Source: Macrolepiota albuminosa (lineage: Eukaryota > Basidiomycota > Agaricomycetes > Agaricales > Agaricaceae). From it: DNA of 64,000 bases. The DNA lies in assembly GCA_027475525.1 (NCBI GenBank), contig JAMWFC010000049.1, positions 3,766,947 through 3,830,946 on the forward strand. Reading direction: 5' to 3'. Each line of letters begins with the position of its first letter. The stretch's first letter is position 1. The translations under genes and the position numbers were made by a program. The notes below the pieces were generated by a model. The model was given only the letters and a program-made list of their open reading frames with translations, did no database searches and had not been told where the DNA came from. Positions 63,895 to 64,000 of this stretch are shown piece by piece.

Positions 63895-64000
63895 GGCTGC
63901 TCACACCCCTACCGGCACCAGGCATGGCCCACCGGTGCTCCGCACCAACTCCAGGTCCCAGCGTTGCTCCAAATACGCCTCACCCCCGTCTCCGGTGGAC
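63895..64000 (-). other. Upstream part of family-D pol, cut by the window end
   Basis: Only about 100 nt are visible. The minus strand continues toward the expected protease, but no motif can be read. Confidence 0.4.

Larger units (their letters stand above)
59756..64000 (-). mobile_element. Ty3/gypsy chromovirus-like element (family D), runs off the window
   Basis: Minus-strand order is RT-RNase H (62539-63894), then integrase and chromodomain (60080-61549), then a polypurine tract (59940-59951, GTGGGGGGCGGG) and an LTR start TGTCACGATATG at 59939. Gag, protease and the 5' LTR must lie beyond 64,000. A solo LTR of another family sits in the RNase H-integrase linker. Several stops and frame changes show it is inactive. 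Confidence 0.8.

Overview
The window looks like a transposon-dense stretch of a basidiomycete (agaricomycete-type) nuclear genome. The evidence is short GT-AG introns of about 50-95 nt in recognisable genes, a heterotrimeric G-protein alpha subunit gene, a Pumilio (PUF) gene whose N-terminus resembles basidiomycete homologues, and many Ty3/gypsy and Ty1/copia elements. Only two clear host genes are present, and one of them (G-alpha) is broken.

Layout. 1-12,700: nested insertions. A reverse-transcriptase relic is split by a Tc1/mariner-like DNA transposon (382-12,599, TA target duplication), which is itself split by an 11.2-kb Ty3/gypsy chromovirus (457-11,660, identical 234-bp LTRs, TGAGA duplication). 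That chromovirus carries gag-protease, RT-RNase H-integrase-chromodomain and a third 1,080-aa ORF; its coding DNA is packed with short perfect hairpins. 13,930-27,356: a seven-exon G-alpha gene with an 11-kb gypsy element (family B, 16,245-27,233) inside its last intron and a TGA in switch II. Family B has gag, protease and pol in successive -1 frames, each joined at a canonical slippery heptamer, plus a spliced antisense gene between pol and the 3' LTR. 28,170-33,940: decayed chromovirus pieces, LTR fragments, a 100-N assembly gap, a family-B solo LTR and the start of a host gene. 34,451-38,060: the complete PUF gene. 38,117-38,451: a fold-back unit holding telomere-like repeats. 39,854-45,908: a nearly intact copia element with two in-frame TGA codons. 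45,900-52,650: solo LTRs, a motif array (50,172-50,473) and unrecognised fragments. 52,655-57,108: a 5'-truncated family-B copy whose antisense spliced gene is intact. 57,560-64,000: a decayed pol and a minus-strand gypsy element (family D) carrying a solo LTR of another family.

Main observations: (1) the chromovirus coding sequence is saturated with perfect stem-loops far above chance; (2) an antisense six-exon gene with identical intron phases sits in two family-B elements; (3) family B has a two-step -1 frameshift layout; (4) a G-alpha gene is split by a retrotransposon; (5) in-frame stops across the window are mostly TGA at positions where Arg (CGA) is expected, pointing to CpG decay. All identifications were made by eye from motifs and within-window comparison; no database search was run.
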